Assembly: GCF_037861325.1 (NCBI RefSeq)
Contig: NZ_JAFELW010000004.1
DNA length: 64,000 nt
DNA from: Riemerella anatipestifer_F
GTDB lineage: Bacteria; Bacteroidota; Bacteroidia; Flavobacteriales; Weeksellaceae
Reading direction: 5' to 3' (one strand)
Every line of letters begins with the position of its first letter. Positions within the stretch are counted from its first letter, which is position 1. Positions 36,538 to 45,908 of the stretch are shown in pieces. The position numbers were made by a program, and so were the translations under genes. The notes below the pieces were generated by a model. It had not been told where the DNA came from, did no database searches, and saw only the letters and a list, made by a program, of their open reading frames with translations.

Positions 36538-37004
36538 TATGCCTTTTTATGACCGTAGAAATAAAGTGAATGACTTTCTATTTTCACGCCAAATATTTCT
36601 TCTATAGAATCTTTAATTCCTTGGATACGAGGGTCGCAAAATTCTATGATTTCTGCAATTTCTTTGCTGCCCTCCTTTTTGTAGATTACCAAATGGTCGT
36701 GCTGTTTATCAAAGAAAGATTTTTCGTAAGAAGCCGAAGTCATAGACTTTTCGCCAAACTGGTGCTTACGGATAAGCCCTGCATCTAGAAAAATTTCTAT
36801 ACTATTGTAGATGGTGGCTTTACTCACATGATACTTCTTATTAAGCATAATGAGGTAGAGGTCATCTACGTTAAAGTGTTCATCAAGTTTATAGATTTCC
36901 TCCAATATAGTGTATCGCTCAGGCGTATTTCTAAATCCGTTTTCTTGTAAATACTGTTTTAGAGCGTCTTTTATTATTTCTATATCTTTCTCTTGATGTT
37001 CCAT
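36537..37004 (-). CDS. Fur-family transcriptional regulator
   Basis: A 155-residue Fur-type regulator: winged-helix domain (about 20-90, FRNTPERYTILEEIY, VSKATIYNSIEIFLDAGLI) and a C-terminal dimerisation domain with the metal-binding HDHLVIY. The usual CxxC structural zinc site is absent (HDHLVIYKKEGSKEIAEIIEFCDP has only one Cys). This is common in Bacteroidota Fur proteins. It could sense iron, zinc or peroxide; the sequence does not decide. Overlaps the OstA-like gene by one base, suggesting translational coupling. Confidence 0.87.
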   Translation of the reverse strand: MEHQEKDIEIIKDALKQYLQENGFRNTPERYTILEEIYKLDEHFNVDDLYLIMLNKKYHVSKATIYNSIEIFLDAGLIRKHQFGEKSMTSASYEKSFFDKQHDHLVIYKKEGSKEIAEIIEFCDPRIQGIKDSIEEIFGVKIESHSLYFYGHKKA

Positions 37005-37030
37005 TAGGTACTATTATTTTCTAGATTTAT

Positions 37031-39016
37031 TTAGTTACTTGTTTTAAAATTTTCCATTTGTATACGCTTGTCTCCAGCTGCTGAATACAAAAGTGGAGCA
37101 GATTCTACCACCACATTATGAGTGGCAAGCCCAAAGGCTTTAAAATCATTGCTACCTAATTTTTTTACAAAGTTATAAATATTCATCGTAATTTTTTCCT
37201 TTATGGTGAAAAGATTGTCATTTATATAGACATTATCTATAATCACATACTTCATATCTGGAGGAATATTATGACTCCTAAGCGATGAATAATTACTCTT
37301 ATCAGAGATAATTCCAGAGTTCATCATATCTTCCAGCACATCTTGGAAATAATCGTTAATTCTTCTATCTATTTTAAACCCTAATAAGAAATTGATTTTA
37401 TAAATCGTTCCAGGTAATACTTCATCTATTTCATATTTGAAAGTATAAGGGTTTTCTTGATTGATGATGTTCAGTATAAAATAATGATCAGCTCTCTTAG
37501 GTTGAGCCCTAATTATAGAATAAATAATTTTAGACTCTATTTCATCTTCCCTTTTAGCACGGCTAAAGAAGGCTAGGTTAGTAGCATATTTAGGCACACT
37601 ATCATCTAGTTTTAAATCTCTAATCGTAGAAATATAATTCTCTAGTTTTACAAATTTTATAAATCTGTTTTTTATCATTCTACCATTATACCAAGCATAC
37701 ATACAAATACCTATAAAACCAGCAAGAACTACCGTAATCCAACCGCCCTCGTGAAATTTTATCACATTAGCACTGAAAAAGCCTAGTTCTATTGTACCAT
37801 AAATGCCTAAAAATAGAAAAATCAATAACTTATTAACTCGTTTTTTGATAAGGAAGAAAGATAGTAGCAAGGTAGTAGTAAGCATAGTTACTGTGATAGA
37901 AAGTCCGTAAGCGGCTTCCATTTTTTCGGATTCTTTGAAGTAAAGTACCACTACTATACACATAAGGAGAAGTCCCCAATTAATTTTAGGAATATACATT
38001 TGTCCTTTAACACCAGAAGGGTAATCTATTTTATGGATAGGCCAAAAGTTAAGCGACATTGCTTCTGAAAATATCGTAAAAGAACCTGTAATAAGGGCTT
38101 GACTAGCAATAATAGCTGCTAAAGTAGCCAGTATTACTGAAGGTAAAACAAACCAATCAGGCATTATTCCAAAGAAAGGGTTAAGACTGCCAAGAGTTTC
38201 ATGATTATATTTTAATATCCATGCTCCCTGACCTAAATAGTTGAGAATAAGCATTATTTTAACAAATACCCAGCTCACTCTAATATTTTTAGCACCACAA
38301 TGCCCCAAATCAGAGTAAAGAGCTTCTGCTCCTGTAGTACAAAGGAATACCGCTCCCATGATAATAATGGCACTAGGCGAATGTGCTATAAGTTTATAAG
38401 CATAGTAAGGATTAAAGGCTTTTAAAACCTCTAAGTCTTCTGCCAAACGAAAGAAACCAAAACCTCCCAAAGCTAAAAACCAAAGCACCATTACAGGTCC
38501 AAAAAACTTACCTATAAACGAAGTTCCAAATTGTTGCACAAAGAAGATTGCTACTAATATCCCTAATGTAATGGGAACTACCGGAGTCTCGGGATTGTAG
38601 ATTTTCAAACCCTCAATAGCAGACATTACTGTAAGTGATGGTGTTATTACTCCGTCTGCAATCAGTGCAGAAGCACCCAATATTGCAATTAGGTATAGCC
38701 ACCCTTTTTTTAGATTTTTGACTAATGAAAATAACGCTAAAATACCACCTTCTCCTTTATTATCCGCTCTTAAAGAAACGAGCACATATTTTATAGTGGT
38801 TTGGATTGTAAGCGTCCAAATGATACAAGAAAGAGCTCCTTCTATATATTCATCAAAAGGAATAGAAGCATCTTTTCGAGCATTAACAATGGCTTTCATT
38901 ACATAGAGAGGAGAAGTACCTATGTCTCCGAAAACAATACCTAAAGAAACTAATACTCCGATGAGTGAGAGCTTTTTTGTGTCAAAATGAGAGTGCTCTC
39001 CGTTAAGTGTAGACAT
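37031..39016 (-). CDS. kup: KUP-family potassium uptake protein
   Basis: A 661-residue K+ transporter. The N-terminal part has the KUP signature GVLVSLGIVFGDIGTSPLYVMKAIV, then about 12 membrane helices, with GEGGILALFSLV and ALYSDLGHCGAKNIRVSW blocks. The C-terminal ~200 residues are cytoplasmic. The length is in the usual range. The start at 39016 gives MSTLNGEHSHFDTKKLSLIG, consistent with a short cytoplasmic lead. Single-gene unit, 27 bp upstream of fur. Confidence 0.96.
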   Translation of the reverse strand: MSTLNGEHSHFDTKKLSLIGVLVSLGIVFGDIGTSPLYVMKAIVNARKDASIPFDEYIEGALSCIIWTLTIQTTIKYVLVSLRADNKGEGGILALFSLVKNLKKGWLYLIAILGASALIADGVITPSLTVMSAIEGLKIYNPETPVVPITLGILVAIFFVQQFGTSFIGKFFGPVMVLWFLALGGFGFFRLAEDLEVLKAFNPYYAYKLIAHSPSAIIIMGAVFLCTTGAEALYSDLGHCGAKNIRVSWVFVKIMLILNYLGQGAWILKYNHETLGSLNPFFGIMPDWFVLPSVILATLAAIIASQALITGSFTIFSEAMSLNFWPIHKIDYPSGVKGQMYIPKINWGLLLMCIVVVLYFKESEKMEAAYGLSITVTMLTTTLLLSFFLIKKRVNKLLIFLFLGIYGTIELGFFSANVIKFHEGGWITVVLAGFIGICMYAWYNGRMIKNRFIKFVKLENYISTIRDLKLDDSVPKYATNLAFFSRAKREDEIESKIIYSIIRAQPKRADHYFILNIINQENPYTFKYEIDEVLPGTIYKINFLLGFKIDRRINDYFQDVLEDMMNSGIISDKSNYSSLRSHNIPPDMKYVIIDNVYINDNLFTIKEKITMNIYNFVKKLGSNDFKAFGLATHNVVVESAPLLYSAAGDKRIQMENFKTSN

Positions 39017-39124
39017 TTAATCTTTGAATTAAAAATAAGGGCAAAATTAAATCAAATTTCGATATAGCTAAAGAAATTTTTAAACTTTATTTTACAACTA
39101 GAAAAGATGAATGGTTTATGAAGT

Positions 39125-39168
39125 ATAACAAAAATACCCCATATTGTTAAAATATAGGGTTTTGTTAT
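39125..39168 (-). terminator. Terminator after the DUF6341 gene
   Basis: Long imperfect stem: ATAACAAAA with TTTTGTTAT outside and ACCC-ATATT with AATAT-GGGT inside, loop GTTAA. It lies between the DUF6341 stop and kup. The rest of the 39017-39185 gap shows nothing more. Confidence 0.7.
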
Positions 39169-39185
39169 ATTCTTATAATGAAGGA

Positions 39186-39419
39186 TTAACCTTCTTTTTT
39201 ATAAATATTGGTATCGTAGTAAGGGAACTTACCTTCCGTAGGTGAATGGTATTCCTTATCCTTATCTCCTCCTAAAGTAACTACTAATGTATAGCACCAG
39301 TAGATGAAGAACCCACAACCTAGTAAGAATAAAACCCAGTTTAAAACATTACCAGCAACGTCGTAGAATCCAAAAGACCATTTAAATAAATCGCTTAAAA
39401 ATAACCAGAAAGAAGTCAT
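39186..39419 (-). CDS. DUF6341 small membrane protein
   Basis: A 77-residue protein with one or two membrane helices (about 24-48, AGNVLNWVLFLLGCGFFIYWCYTLV) and an aromatic N-terminus (MTSFWLFLSDLFKWSFGFYD). The conserved tail DKDKEYHSPTEGKFPYYD is the family feature. It is a Bacteroidota-specific small protein of unknown role, usually next to the DUF6427 gene, as here, where the two are divergent. Confidence 0.8.
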   Translation of the reverse strand: MTSFWLFLSDLFKWSFGFYDVAGNVLNWVLFLLGCGFFIYWCYTLVVTLGGDKDKEYHSPTEGKFPYYDTNIYKKEG

Positions 39420-39462
39420 TGTTTTTCTTTTTTAAATTAACTTTGCACAAAATTATAAAAAA

Positions 39463-40383
39463 ATGTTCAGATTACTCTCAAATGAAATTAAAATTTTTTC
39501 CATTCCTATCTACATAGGTGTTTTGTTTCTTATGGTAATCGGCTTTAACGCTTTAAATTTCAATACAGTAGAGGCTTTTTCTGGGTTGTTTAGCTTCACG
39601 GGTATTGCTTTAGGGTATTTTTTATTCAATAAGATAGGGCTTAACTATAATAGGCATGTGCCGTTTTTTATCTATACCTTTATTGTATTTGCTTTCTACG
39701 AAGGGAATTTAGATATTGGGATTGCCTTTAACCTTTTTACTAATGCATTTGTACTACTTATTTTAACCACTGGAGAGGAAGTCTTTAAGAAAAATTATTA
39801 TCTGATTGTGGGAGCGTTACTGGCTTTGGGATATTTATTTTTACCTACGATGTGGGCATTTACTATTTTTGTAATTATCCATTTAATAGCAACTTCAGAT
39901 AAAATAGGGCTCAATATATTTAGGCTAGTTTTTGGTTTTATGCTAGTATTATTGTCTTACTTTGGGGTAATGTATCTCCTTGGGAGCAATTCATTTAATC
40001 CAGCTTACCTGCCTTTAATTTCTCCTCGATTTCAAGAGAATTACTATCCGTTGTATTTTCTGTTACCTGTTTTGCTGATGGTGTTTTACGCCGTTGCTAA
40101 TCATTTTATTCATTTTAATAAGAAAAGCCCTATTAGTAGGTTTAAATACACCTTTATATTGCTATACACACTCACTCAATCTATAACAATATTTTTATAT
40201 ATGGGTACAGTGTATGAGTATCTGTTATTCATTGCCTTACCAATAAGTATCATTGTAAGTAGAGCACTAAGATTTATGCCTAAATATTGGATGCAAGAGC
40301 TAGGGCTTTGGGTGGTAGTTTTGAGTTTAGTTTTGTTTAAAATAGGAACTTTTTTAGATATTAAAGAAATAATAAATTTATGA
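39463..40383 (+). CDS. DUF6427 polytopic membrane protein
   Basis: A 306-residue protein with about nine hydrophobic helices and almost no hydrophilic domains, matching the DUF6427 family of Bacteroidota. Its N-terminus MFRLLSNEIKIFSIPIYIGV and the GEEVFKKNYYLIVGALLALGYLFLPTM block are typical. A TAACTTTG element (39438-39445) 18 bp before the start is a likely minus-7 box. It overlaps the DUF3109 gene by four bases (ATGA). Biochemical role unknown. Confidence 0.8.
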   Translation: MFRLLSNEIKIFSIPIYIGVLFLMVIGFNALNFNTVEAFSGLFSFTGIALGYFLFNKIGLNYNRHVPFFIYTFIVFAFYEGNLDIGIAFNLFTNAFVLLILTTGEEVFKKNYYLIVGALLALGYLFLPTMWAFTIFVIIHLIATSDKIGLNIFRLVFGFMLVLLSYFGVMYLLGSNSFNPAYLPLISPRFQENYYPLYFLLPVLLMVFYAVANHFIHFNKKSPISRFKYTFILLYTLTQSITIFLYMGTVYEYLLFIALPISIIVSRALRFMPKYWMQELGLWVVVLSLVLFKIGTFLDIKEIINL

Positions 40384-40967
40384 TTCAGATAGAAGATAAA
40401 CTAATTTCGGAGGATTTGTTCTCAGAGGAATTTGTATGCAACCTTAACAAGTGTAAGGGGGCTTGTTGTATAGAGGGCGATGCTGGAGCTCCACTAGAGC
40501 AGTCGGAAGTAAAGATATTAGAGGACATTTATCCTAAAATTAAAAGCTATCTTCGTCCAGAGGGAATTAAAGCCATAGAAGAGCAAGGAACCTCTGTAGA
40601 AGATTTTGAGGGCGATTTGGTAACACCATTGATTGATAATAGAGACTGTGCTTATGTTATTTTTGATGAAAATGGCATTACCAAATGTGGTATAGAGAAG
40701 GCTTATGAAGAAGGTGCTATCGATTGGCAAAAACCAATCTCCTGCCATTTGTACCCTATTAGAATTACAGAATACTCTACTTTTACAGCATTCAACTATC
40801 ATGAGTGGAAGATATGTAGCGATGCCTGTGCTTTAGGAAAAGAGCTTAAAGTACCTGTGTATAAATTTCTAAAAACACCTTTAATCAGAAAGTATGGAGA
40901 AGGTTTTTACCAAACATTAACGGAGGCTGCAGAAGAATACGAACGAGCTTTTGGTAATCGTGAGTAG
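40380..40967 (+). CDS. DUF3109 cysteine-cluster protein
   Basis: A 195-residue soluble protein with a conserved Cys pattern: CNLNKCKGACC at about 21-31, NRDCAYV, TKCGIEKAY, ISCHLYPIR and ICSDACALG. This is the DUF3109/YkgJ-like pattern, which probably binds a metal or iron-sulfur cluster. Function is not established; the family is widespread in Bacteroidota. Translationally coupled to the preceding DUF6427 gene. Confidence 0.85.
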   Translation: MIQIEDKLISEDLFSEEFVCNLNKCKGACCIEGDAGAPLEQSEVKILEDIYPKIKSYLRPEGIKAIEEQGTSVEDFEGDLVTPLIDNRDCAYVIFDENGITKCGIEKAYEEGAIDWQKPISCHLYPIRITEYSTFTAFNYHEWKICSDACALGKELKVPVYKFLKTPLIRKYGEGFYQTLTEAAEEYERAFGNRE

Positions 40968-41038
40968 TAGAAACTTGGCTTCTTTGAAGAATATGGCTTA
41001 TCTTTGCAAAAATCTTAACTAAAAAACAACTAAAACAG

Positions 41039-41608
41039 ATGAATAATAAGTATATTAAACTGGTGGTAGCTGCCCTTATGATAGCTTTTGGTGTTTATTT
41101 GATGTTTAATAGAAATATAGGTTGGGGCATTGTAATGGTGTTACTATCCTCGTTGCCTATTATATTATTCTTCAAAAATGAGTTTATCCTTCTTGCGTTT
41201 TGGCAGTTAAGAAAGCAGAACTTCCCTAAAGCCGCACAATGGTTAGCCTCTATAAAGAATTATAAAAGTCAGTTGCACCGTTCGCAATATGGTTATTATC
41301 ATTACTTACAAGGGCTTACTCTAGCTCAAGATGAGCCTAGAAAGGTAGAACCTCTAATGAAAAAGGCTTTGGAATACGGTCTGAATATGAAACACGATCG
41401 TGCAATGGCAACCCTTAATTTAGCGGCAGGAGCAATGCAAAGAGGACGCAAACAAGAGGCTCAAAGACTGCTAGAAGAAGCGAAAAGGCTAGATAGTTCG
41501 GGTATGATGACAGAGCATATTAAAACGATGAAAGACCAACTTAAAATGCCTACTATGCAGAAACACATGCATAACCCCAATATGAGACAAAGAGGTAAAT
41601 TCTTTTAA
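41039..41608 (+). CDS. Membrane-anchored TPR-like protein
   Basis: A 189-residue protein with two N-terminal membrane helices (about 8-24 and 28-46, VAALMIAFGVYLMFNRNIGWGIVMVLLSSLPIILFF) and a C-terminal helical-repeat region (LMKKALEYGLNMKHDRAMATLNLAAGAMQRGRKQEAQRLLEEAKRL) resembling TPR units. A TATCTTTG element (40999-41006) upstream is a likely promoter box. No specific role can be assigned. Confidence 0.7.
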   Translation: MNNKYIKLVVAALMIAFGVYLMFNRNIGWGIVMVLLSSLPIILFFKNEFILLAFWQLRKQNFPKAAQWLASIKNYKSQLHRSQYGYYHYLQGLTLAQDEPRKVEPLMKKALEYGLNMKHDRAMATLNLAAGAMQRGRKQEAQRLLEEAKRLDSSGMMTEHIKTMKDQLKMPTMQKHMHNPNMRQRGKFF

Positions 41609-41632
41609 AATATATTATAGGTTAATAAAAAC

Positions 41633-41667
41633 AAAAAATCCCTTAGCAAAAAGCTAAGGGATTTTTT
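41633..41667. terminator. Bidirectional terminator
   Basis: A perfect 15-bp stem (41633-41647 with 41653-41667) with an AAAAA loop, A-run before and T-run after. It serves the TPR-like gene and the converging barnase-like gene. Confidence 0.9.
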
Positions 41668-41682
41668 TATTGATAAATAAAA

Positions 41683-42168
41683 TTACTTCTCCTGAAAGGT
41701 TTTGTAATGGTCTTTGGTAATCCACACTTTACCGTCTTTTGTAAAGATGAGCCTATCGGCATTTCTTCTACCACATTGGTAATTGATGTCCGCTTCGTAG
41801 TAACGGTCTCCTTGAGGAAGCTGATTTTCTCTATTTCGGAATTTATCTCCACCAATAGCTTTCCCAGGTAGCACTTCGCAAAGATTACCAGAGGAAGGAT
41901 TCCACCCTGATTTTTTAGCTTCATTTTTGGTAATGTAATACGCTGGAAGTTCGTGATGCTCTTTTATGTAGGCAATTACGGTGTTTTCTTCTGTAAGAGC
42001 CTCAATATCTTGCTGAGTACTCTCTTGAGAAGATGCACTTGTGTTAACCTCTGAGGTAATATTATTTAAAGCATCAGGGCTAGATTTCTGAAAACATTTA
42101 ACTCCTATTAAAGTCCCTGCTAATAGTCCTAAAACTAGGAAAATCCATTTATTATTAAGGTATTTCAT
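41683..42168 (-). CDS. Barnase-family ribonuclease, membrane-anchored or exported
   Basis: A 161-residue protein whose last ~100 residues match barnase almost motif for motif: GWNPSSGNLCEVLPGKAIGGD, EADINY and DRLIF, KDHYKTF. Catalytic counterparts are Lys103, Glu125, Arg135, Arg139 and His154. The N-terminus has one hydrophobic helix (about 9-24) with a nearby Cys25 and a Ser/Thr-rich linker, so it is exported or anchored. Barnase is normally neutralised by barstar; no barstar-like gene is adjacent, since a terminator and a converging gene follow on one side and the porin on the other. A role in extracellular RNA use, competition or a protected periplasmic location is possible. Confidence 0.85.
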   Translation of the reverse strand: MKYLNNKWIFLVLGLLAGTLIGVKCFQKSSPDALNNITSEVNTSASSQESTQQDIEALTEENTVIAYIKEHHELPAYYITKNEAKKSGWNPSSGNLCEVLPGKAIGGDKFRNRENQLPQGDRYYEADINYQCGRRNADRLIFTKDGKVWITKDHYKTFQEK

Positions 42169-42187
42169 TGTATTATGATTTGTGTGA

Positions 42188-43441
42188 TTAAATTCCTATT
42201 TCTACTTGAAATCTAGCGTACCAATTATTATCCTTTCTTCCATCTATGTAGAGAAAATTATTTTTACTTACTTCTACCTGAGCTTTAAAGGCATGCTCCC
42301 AAATATACTTGGTAATACCAAAGGAAAGCTGATTTTGTTTTGGTATTAAGTTCTGTATATTTTTATTAGGGGTCATTTGAGAGAAACGCCCAATAACTTC
42401 CCAATTCTTAGGGAAAATATAACTGAGTTGAGTATCGTAGCCATGTCCTGCCGCCACAGGTATTACTTTAGAAAAATCGGCATTATGTGTGAGTGGGTTG
42501 CTGGTGCTTCTGCTCATATAAGCAACGGTAGCTGTCCAGCCATTGTATTTCATCATACCATCTAAAAGGATAGACTGTAAATCTCTACTCTCCAACAACT
42601 CTTTCCCCCTTTGTCCTTGTGAAAAATTAGACCTTTGGTTAAAGTGATAAGTACCTCCTAGGTAAATCTTAGGCGTAGGCTCTCGGTATAAATCGCCTTC
42701 AAAAAACTCTCCATTGTTTTTAAAAGAGCCTAGAGGATAGAGTTCTACTCTCCCAGTGTAGGCAAGTCCGTCGGTTTTGTCATTAAAGTTTCTGCCTTCC
42801 CCAGTAGTTACAGCGGCTTTTAAGCTGTATCCAAACTCATTAGCTTTGGTATTGTTATAAATGGCTTGGAAACCAAAATCCCTATCAATATTAAACATAG
42901 CGTTGTTGATGGAACGGTCGGTAAGGTCTAATGCTCCCGATGAGTTCACCCTTTGTCTGTTCCCTGGGAGTTTTGTTTGTCCGAAACCAAGCATGAGTTT
43001 ATTGGTAGCTTTATAAAATACAATCGCATCTCTTATAATGTTAAGCGGATTCCCTTCTTTAATCTCACCCACATCATCAGGGGCAAAGGAAAGCTGTATA
43101 GCATACAAAAACCTAGGATTACCCACATACCCATCAAACCTCAAACGAAGACGACGAATGGCAGCCTTATATTCTGTGCTTCTGTTATCATTAAAATCGG
43201 CTTCTAGTCTGTTCTGCATTCTAAAACGGATATTAAATTGAAACAAACTATCAGGAGAGGTAATCCCTACACCTTTACCAAAGTTGTAGTAAGGAAGAGC
43301 ATCTAAATGGAGCTGTTTAACCGTCTTGGAGGATAAAACAGTATCTTTTTTAAGTAGAATAATGGTATCCGAAACCTTAGTTTTTTGAGACTTGGCTACT
43401 AGGGGTAGAGCAAACATGCATAGCCAAAACAAATATTTCAT
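42188..43441 (-). CDS. OprO/OprP-type porin
   Basis: A 417-residue outer-membrane protein with signal peptide (MKYLFWLCMFALPLVAKSQ) and barrel strands matching phosphate-selective porins O/P: FQFNIRFRMQNRLEADFN, IRRLRLRFDGYVGNPRFLYAIQLSF, FYKATNKLMLGFGQTKLPGNRQRVNSSGALDLTDRSI. In Pseudomonas the group takes up phosphate or pyrophosphate; specificity in Bacteroidota is not proven. The ATG at 43441 is preferred to a TTG one codon upstream. The 20-bp gap to the barnase gene downstream could mean co-transcription. Confidence 0.82.
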   Translation of the reverse strand: MKYLFWLCMFALPLVAKSQKTKVSDTIILLKKDTVLSSKTVKQLHLDALPYYNFGKGVGITSPDSLFQFNIRFRMQNRLEADFNDNRSTEYKAAIRRLRLRFDGYVGNPRFLYAIQLSFAPDDVGEIKEGNPLNIIRDAIVFYKATNKLMLGFGQTKLPGNRQRVNSSGALDLTDRSINNAMFNIDRDFGFQAIYNNTKANEFGYSLKAAVTTGEGRNFNDKTDGLAYTGRVELYPLGSFKNNGEFFEGDLYREPTPKIYLGGTYHFNQRSNFSQGQRGKELLESRDLQSILLDGMMKYNGWTATVAYMSRSTSNPLTHNADFSKVIPVAAGHGYDTQLSYIFPKNWEVIGRFSQMTPNKNIQNLIPKQNQLSFGITKYIWEHAFKAQVEVSKNNFLYIDGRKDNNWYARFQVEIGI

Positions 43442-43612
43442 CAAGTGCTAATTTTAGAATGCAAATTTAAATAAAATATATTTTGTTACCATACACTTCA
43501 CCTCTACTATTTTAAGTGGTTAAAGCAATATAAAAACTTATAGCTTTACAAAATAAGACTATATAATTAATGACTATCTTTACCCAATTAATCACCCTAT
43601 TGAAAAACACCG

Positions 43613-45622
43613 TTAGCCATTTATCAAATCTAAAAATTCTTGCTCGTCTAATATAGTTACTGTGCCTAGAGTTTGTGCTTTTTTGAGTTTGCTTCCTGCT
43701 TTTTCACCTACGACTAAATAGTTGAGGTTTTTGGATACCGCGGAAATGTTTTTGCCACCATACTTTTCTACCATTTCCTCGGCTTGCTCTCGAGTGAATA
43801 GGGATAATTTGCCAGTAAATAGAAAGGTCTTACCTTCTAAAGCATCACTTACTTTTGTGTTGGTATTTTCTTCTTGTTCTAGTTGAATACCATAAGACTT
43901 TAGTCTATCTAAGATTTCAATATTTTCCTCATTCTGAAAGTAATTCACGAGGCTTTCAGCTATCTTTATTCCTACATCTTCTACTTCTGTTAGTTCCTCT
44001 AAAGTAGCTTTTTTTAGTCCGTCAATAGTATGAAAGTTTTTTACCAATTTTTTGGCTACAGTTTCACCTACATGTTTAATTCCTAAGCCAAATAGCACTT
44101 TTTCAAATGGAATTTGTTTGGATTTTTCAATACCGTCCAAAATGTTCTGAGCAGACTTTTCTGCCATTCTTTCTAGTGGCAACAACTGCTCTTTGGTTAG
44201 GGTGTAAAAATCGGCAATATTGGAAATAAGTCCTTCTCTGAAAAGTTGTTCTATAGTTTCGGAGCCTAAGTTTTCTATATTGAGTGCTTTTCTAGAAACA
44301 TAATGTATCATTTTCCCAACCACTTGTGGAGGACAATGGGCTTCGTTGGGACAAAAATGTGCGGCTTCGCCTTCGTTTCTCACCAGTGGCGTATTGCACT
44401 CTGGACAATGGCTGATGTATTCTACTAATGTTGCATTTGGTTGTCTTTTTTCTTCATTAACACCCACAATTTTTGGGATAATTTCTCCGCCTTTTTCTAC
44501 ATAAACAAAATCTTGATTGTGCAGGTTGAGTTTTCTTATAATATCTTCATTGTGCAGAGAGGCTCTTTTTACTACCGTTCCAGCTAGGAGTACTGGTTTT
44601 AAGTTGGCTACAGGAGTTATGGCTCCCGTACGCCCTACTTGGTAGGAGATACTTTCTAGTTGTGTTTCTACCTTTTCTGCTTTAAACTTATAGGCCATTG
44701 CCCATCTTGGAGATTTAGCGGTATAACCTAACAGTTGTTGTTGTTTAAGGCTATTAACTTTAATTACAATACCATCTATTTCGAAATCAAGATGTTGTCT
44801 TTCTTTATCCCAATAATCAATAAAGGTTTTTACTTCGTCTAAATTTTTGCAAAGTTTGGCTTGTTGTGAGGTTTTGAATCCCCATTTTTTAGTCTGTTCT
44901 AAAAGTTCCCAATGTGTTTTTGCAGAAGTATCTTCTGAGACTACTTGATAAAGCACCGCTGAGAGTTTTCTTTTTCTGACCTCTGTGCTGTCTTGCATTT
45001 TAAGGCTTCCACTAGCGGTATTTCTAGGGTTCATAAAAAGGTCTAAACCTTCTTCTTCCCGAGACTTATTGATGAGTGCAAAATTCTTTTTTGTAAGATA
45101 GATTTCTCCTCTAATATAGAAAGTATTAAGATAGTTTCCTTTAATCTTTAAAGGAATATCCGAAATCGTTTTTACATTAGCGGTGATTTCATCGCCTTGG
45201 AAACCATCACCTCTAGTAACAGCCTGTTTTAATGCTCCGTTTTCATAAAGTATAGAGATAGACGCTCCGTCGTACTTAAGTTCCGCTACATACTCTATAT
45301 CATCAGTTTCTAAACTTTTAACTAAACGATTTTGCCAATCTGATAAATCATCAAAATTATAAGAATTATCCAAAGAGTACATTCGGTAACGATGTTCTAT
45401 CGTGGGAAAATTTTTTGTAATACCTCCACCAACTCTTTGTGTAGGAGAGTTTTCATCTATAAATTCTGGGTAAGCGAGTTCTAAGTTTTTCAACTCTTCT
45501 AGCATCATATCAAATTCATAGTCTGAAATACTAGGAGTATCTAAAACATAATAGTTATAATTGTGTTGATGTAGCTCTTCTCTTAGTTCCTCTATTTTAT
45601 GCTTAATATCGTCTAGGGACAT
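43613..45622 (-). CDS. ligA: NAD+-dependent DNA ligase LigA
   Basis: A 669-residue replicative ligase. The nucleotidyl lysine is in the motif ELKYDGASISILYENG; the N-terminal Ia domain precedes it, and the OB domain, the Cys4 zinc finger (CPECNTPL ... FCPNEAHCPPQ), helix-hairpin-helix region (FGLGIKHVGETVAKKLV) and the C-terminal BRCT domain (TFLFTGKLSLFTREQAEEMVEKYGGKN) follow in the canonical order. Length is standard. The gap on its 3' side (43442-43612) holds AT-rich sequence without a recognisable element. Confidence 0.98.
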   Translation of the reverse strand: MSLDDIKHKIEELREELHQHNYNYYVLDTPSISDYEFDMMLEELKNLELAYPEFIDENSPTQRVGGGITKNFPTIEHRYRMYSLDNSYNFDDLSDWQNRLVKSLETDDIEYVAELKYDGASISILYENGALKQAVTRGDGFQGDEITANVKTISDIPLKIKGNYLNTFYIRGEIYLTKKNFALINKSREEEGLDLFMNPRNTASGSLKMQDSTEVRKRKLSAVLYQVVSEDTSAKTHWELLEQTKKWGFKTSQQAKLCKNLDEVKTFIDYWDKERQHLDFEIDGIVIKVNSLKQQQLLGYTAKSPRWAMAYKFKAEKVETQLESISYQVGRTGAITPVANLKPVLLAGTVVKRASLHNEDIIRKLNLHNQDFVYVEKGGEIIPKIVGVNEEKRQPNATLVEYISHCPECNTPLVRNEGEAAHFCPNEAHCPPQVVGKMIHYVSRKALNIENLGSETIEQLFREGLISNIADFYTLTKEQLLPLERMAEKSAQNILDGIEKSKQIPFEKVLFGLGIKHVGETVAKKLVKNFHTIDGLKKATLEELTEVEDVGIKIAESLVNYFQNEENIEILDRLKSYGIQLEQEENTNTKVSDALEGKTFLFTGKLSLFTREQAEEMVEKYGGKNISAVSKNLNYLVVGEKAGSKLKKAQTLGTVTILDEQEFLDLING

Positions 45623-45707
45623 TTTGATGTTTTTTTATTGAAGGCAAATTTAGAAAAAAGAAAGTAATAGAATTTAATCTCTCTGTATTAAAAAAGTAGT
45701 TTAAAAT

Positions 45708-45738
45708 TTTGCAGAATCAATTATTGTAAATACATTTG
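45708..45738 (+). promoter_or_regulatory. Bacteroidota-type promoter upstream of the leader
   Basis: TTTG (45708-45711), exactly 19 bp, then TACATTTG (45731-45738), a full match to the TTTG/TAnnTTTG consensus. Transcription would start near 45743-45746, giving a ~195-nt untranslated leader before the TonB receptor ATG at 45941. Confidence 0.65.
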
Positions 45739-45781
45739 CATCATTAAATAACCATTTTAAGTGTATAAAAATATTTCAATA

Positions 45782-45841
45782 ATGCCGTGTTTCATGATGT
45801 GTCTTTTACAGGATGCGGCTGTTGGTTGTACATTAGGTTAA
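45782..45841 (+). CDS. Cys-containing leader peptide ORF (19 aa)
   Basis: Reading from 45782 gives MPCFMMCLLQDAAVGCTLG and a TAA stop. Three UGU cysteine codons are at 45788, 45800 and 45827. The ORF is inside the transcribed leader and its 3' half (GCGGCTGT, 45815-45822) is complementary to the left arm of the downstream terminator (ATAGCCGC, 45875-45882). It is thus placed like an attenuation leader peptide. Short ORFs occur by chance, so expression is not proven; no strong ribosome-binding site is visible, which is usual in Bacteroidota. Confidence 0.5.
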   Translation: MPCFMMCLLQDAAVGCTLG

Positions 45842-45876
45842 AAAGAAATAGATAATATACAAACAAGAATAAATAT

Positions 45877-45908
45877 AGCCGCTACTTGTAAAAAGTAAGC
45901 GGTTTTTT
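45877..45908 (+). terminator. Attenuator-type terminator in the leader of the TonB receptor gene
   Basis: Stem CCGCTACTT (45879-45887) with AAGTAAGCGG (45893-45902, one bulged A), loop GTAAA, followed by TTTTTT (45903-45908). It stands 32 bp before the receptor ATG and after the promoter at 45708-45738, so it can only end transcripts of this gene before the coding region. Confidence 0.75.
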
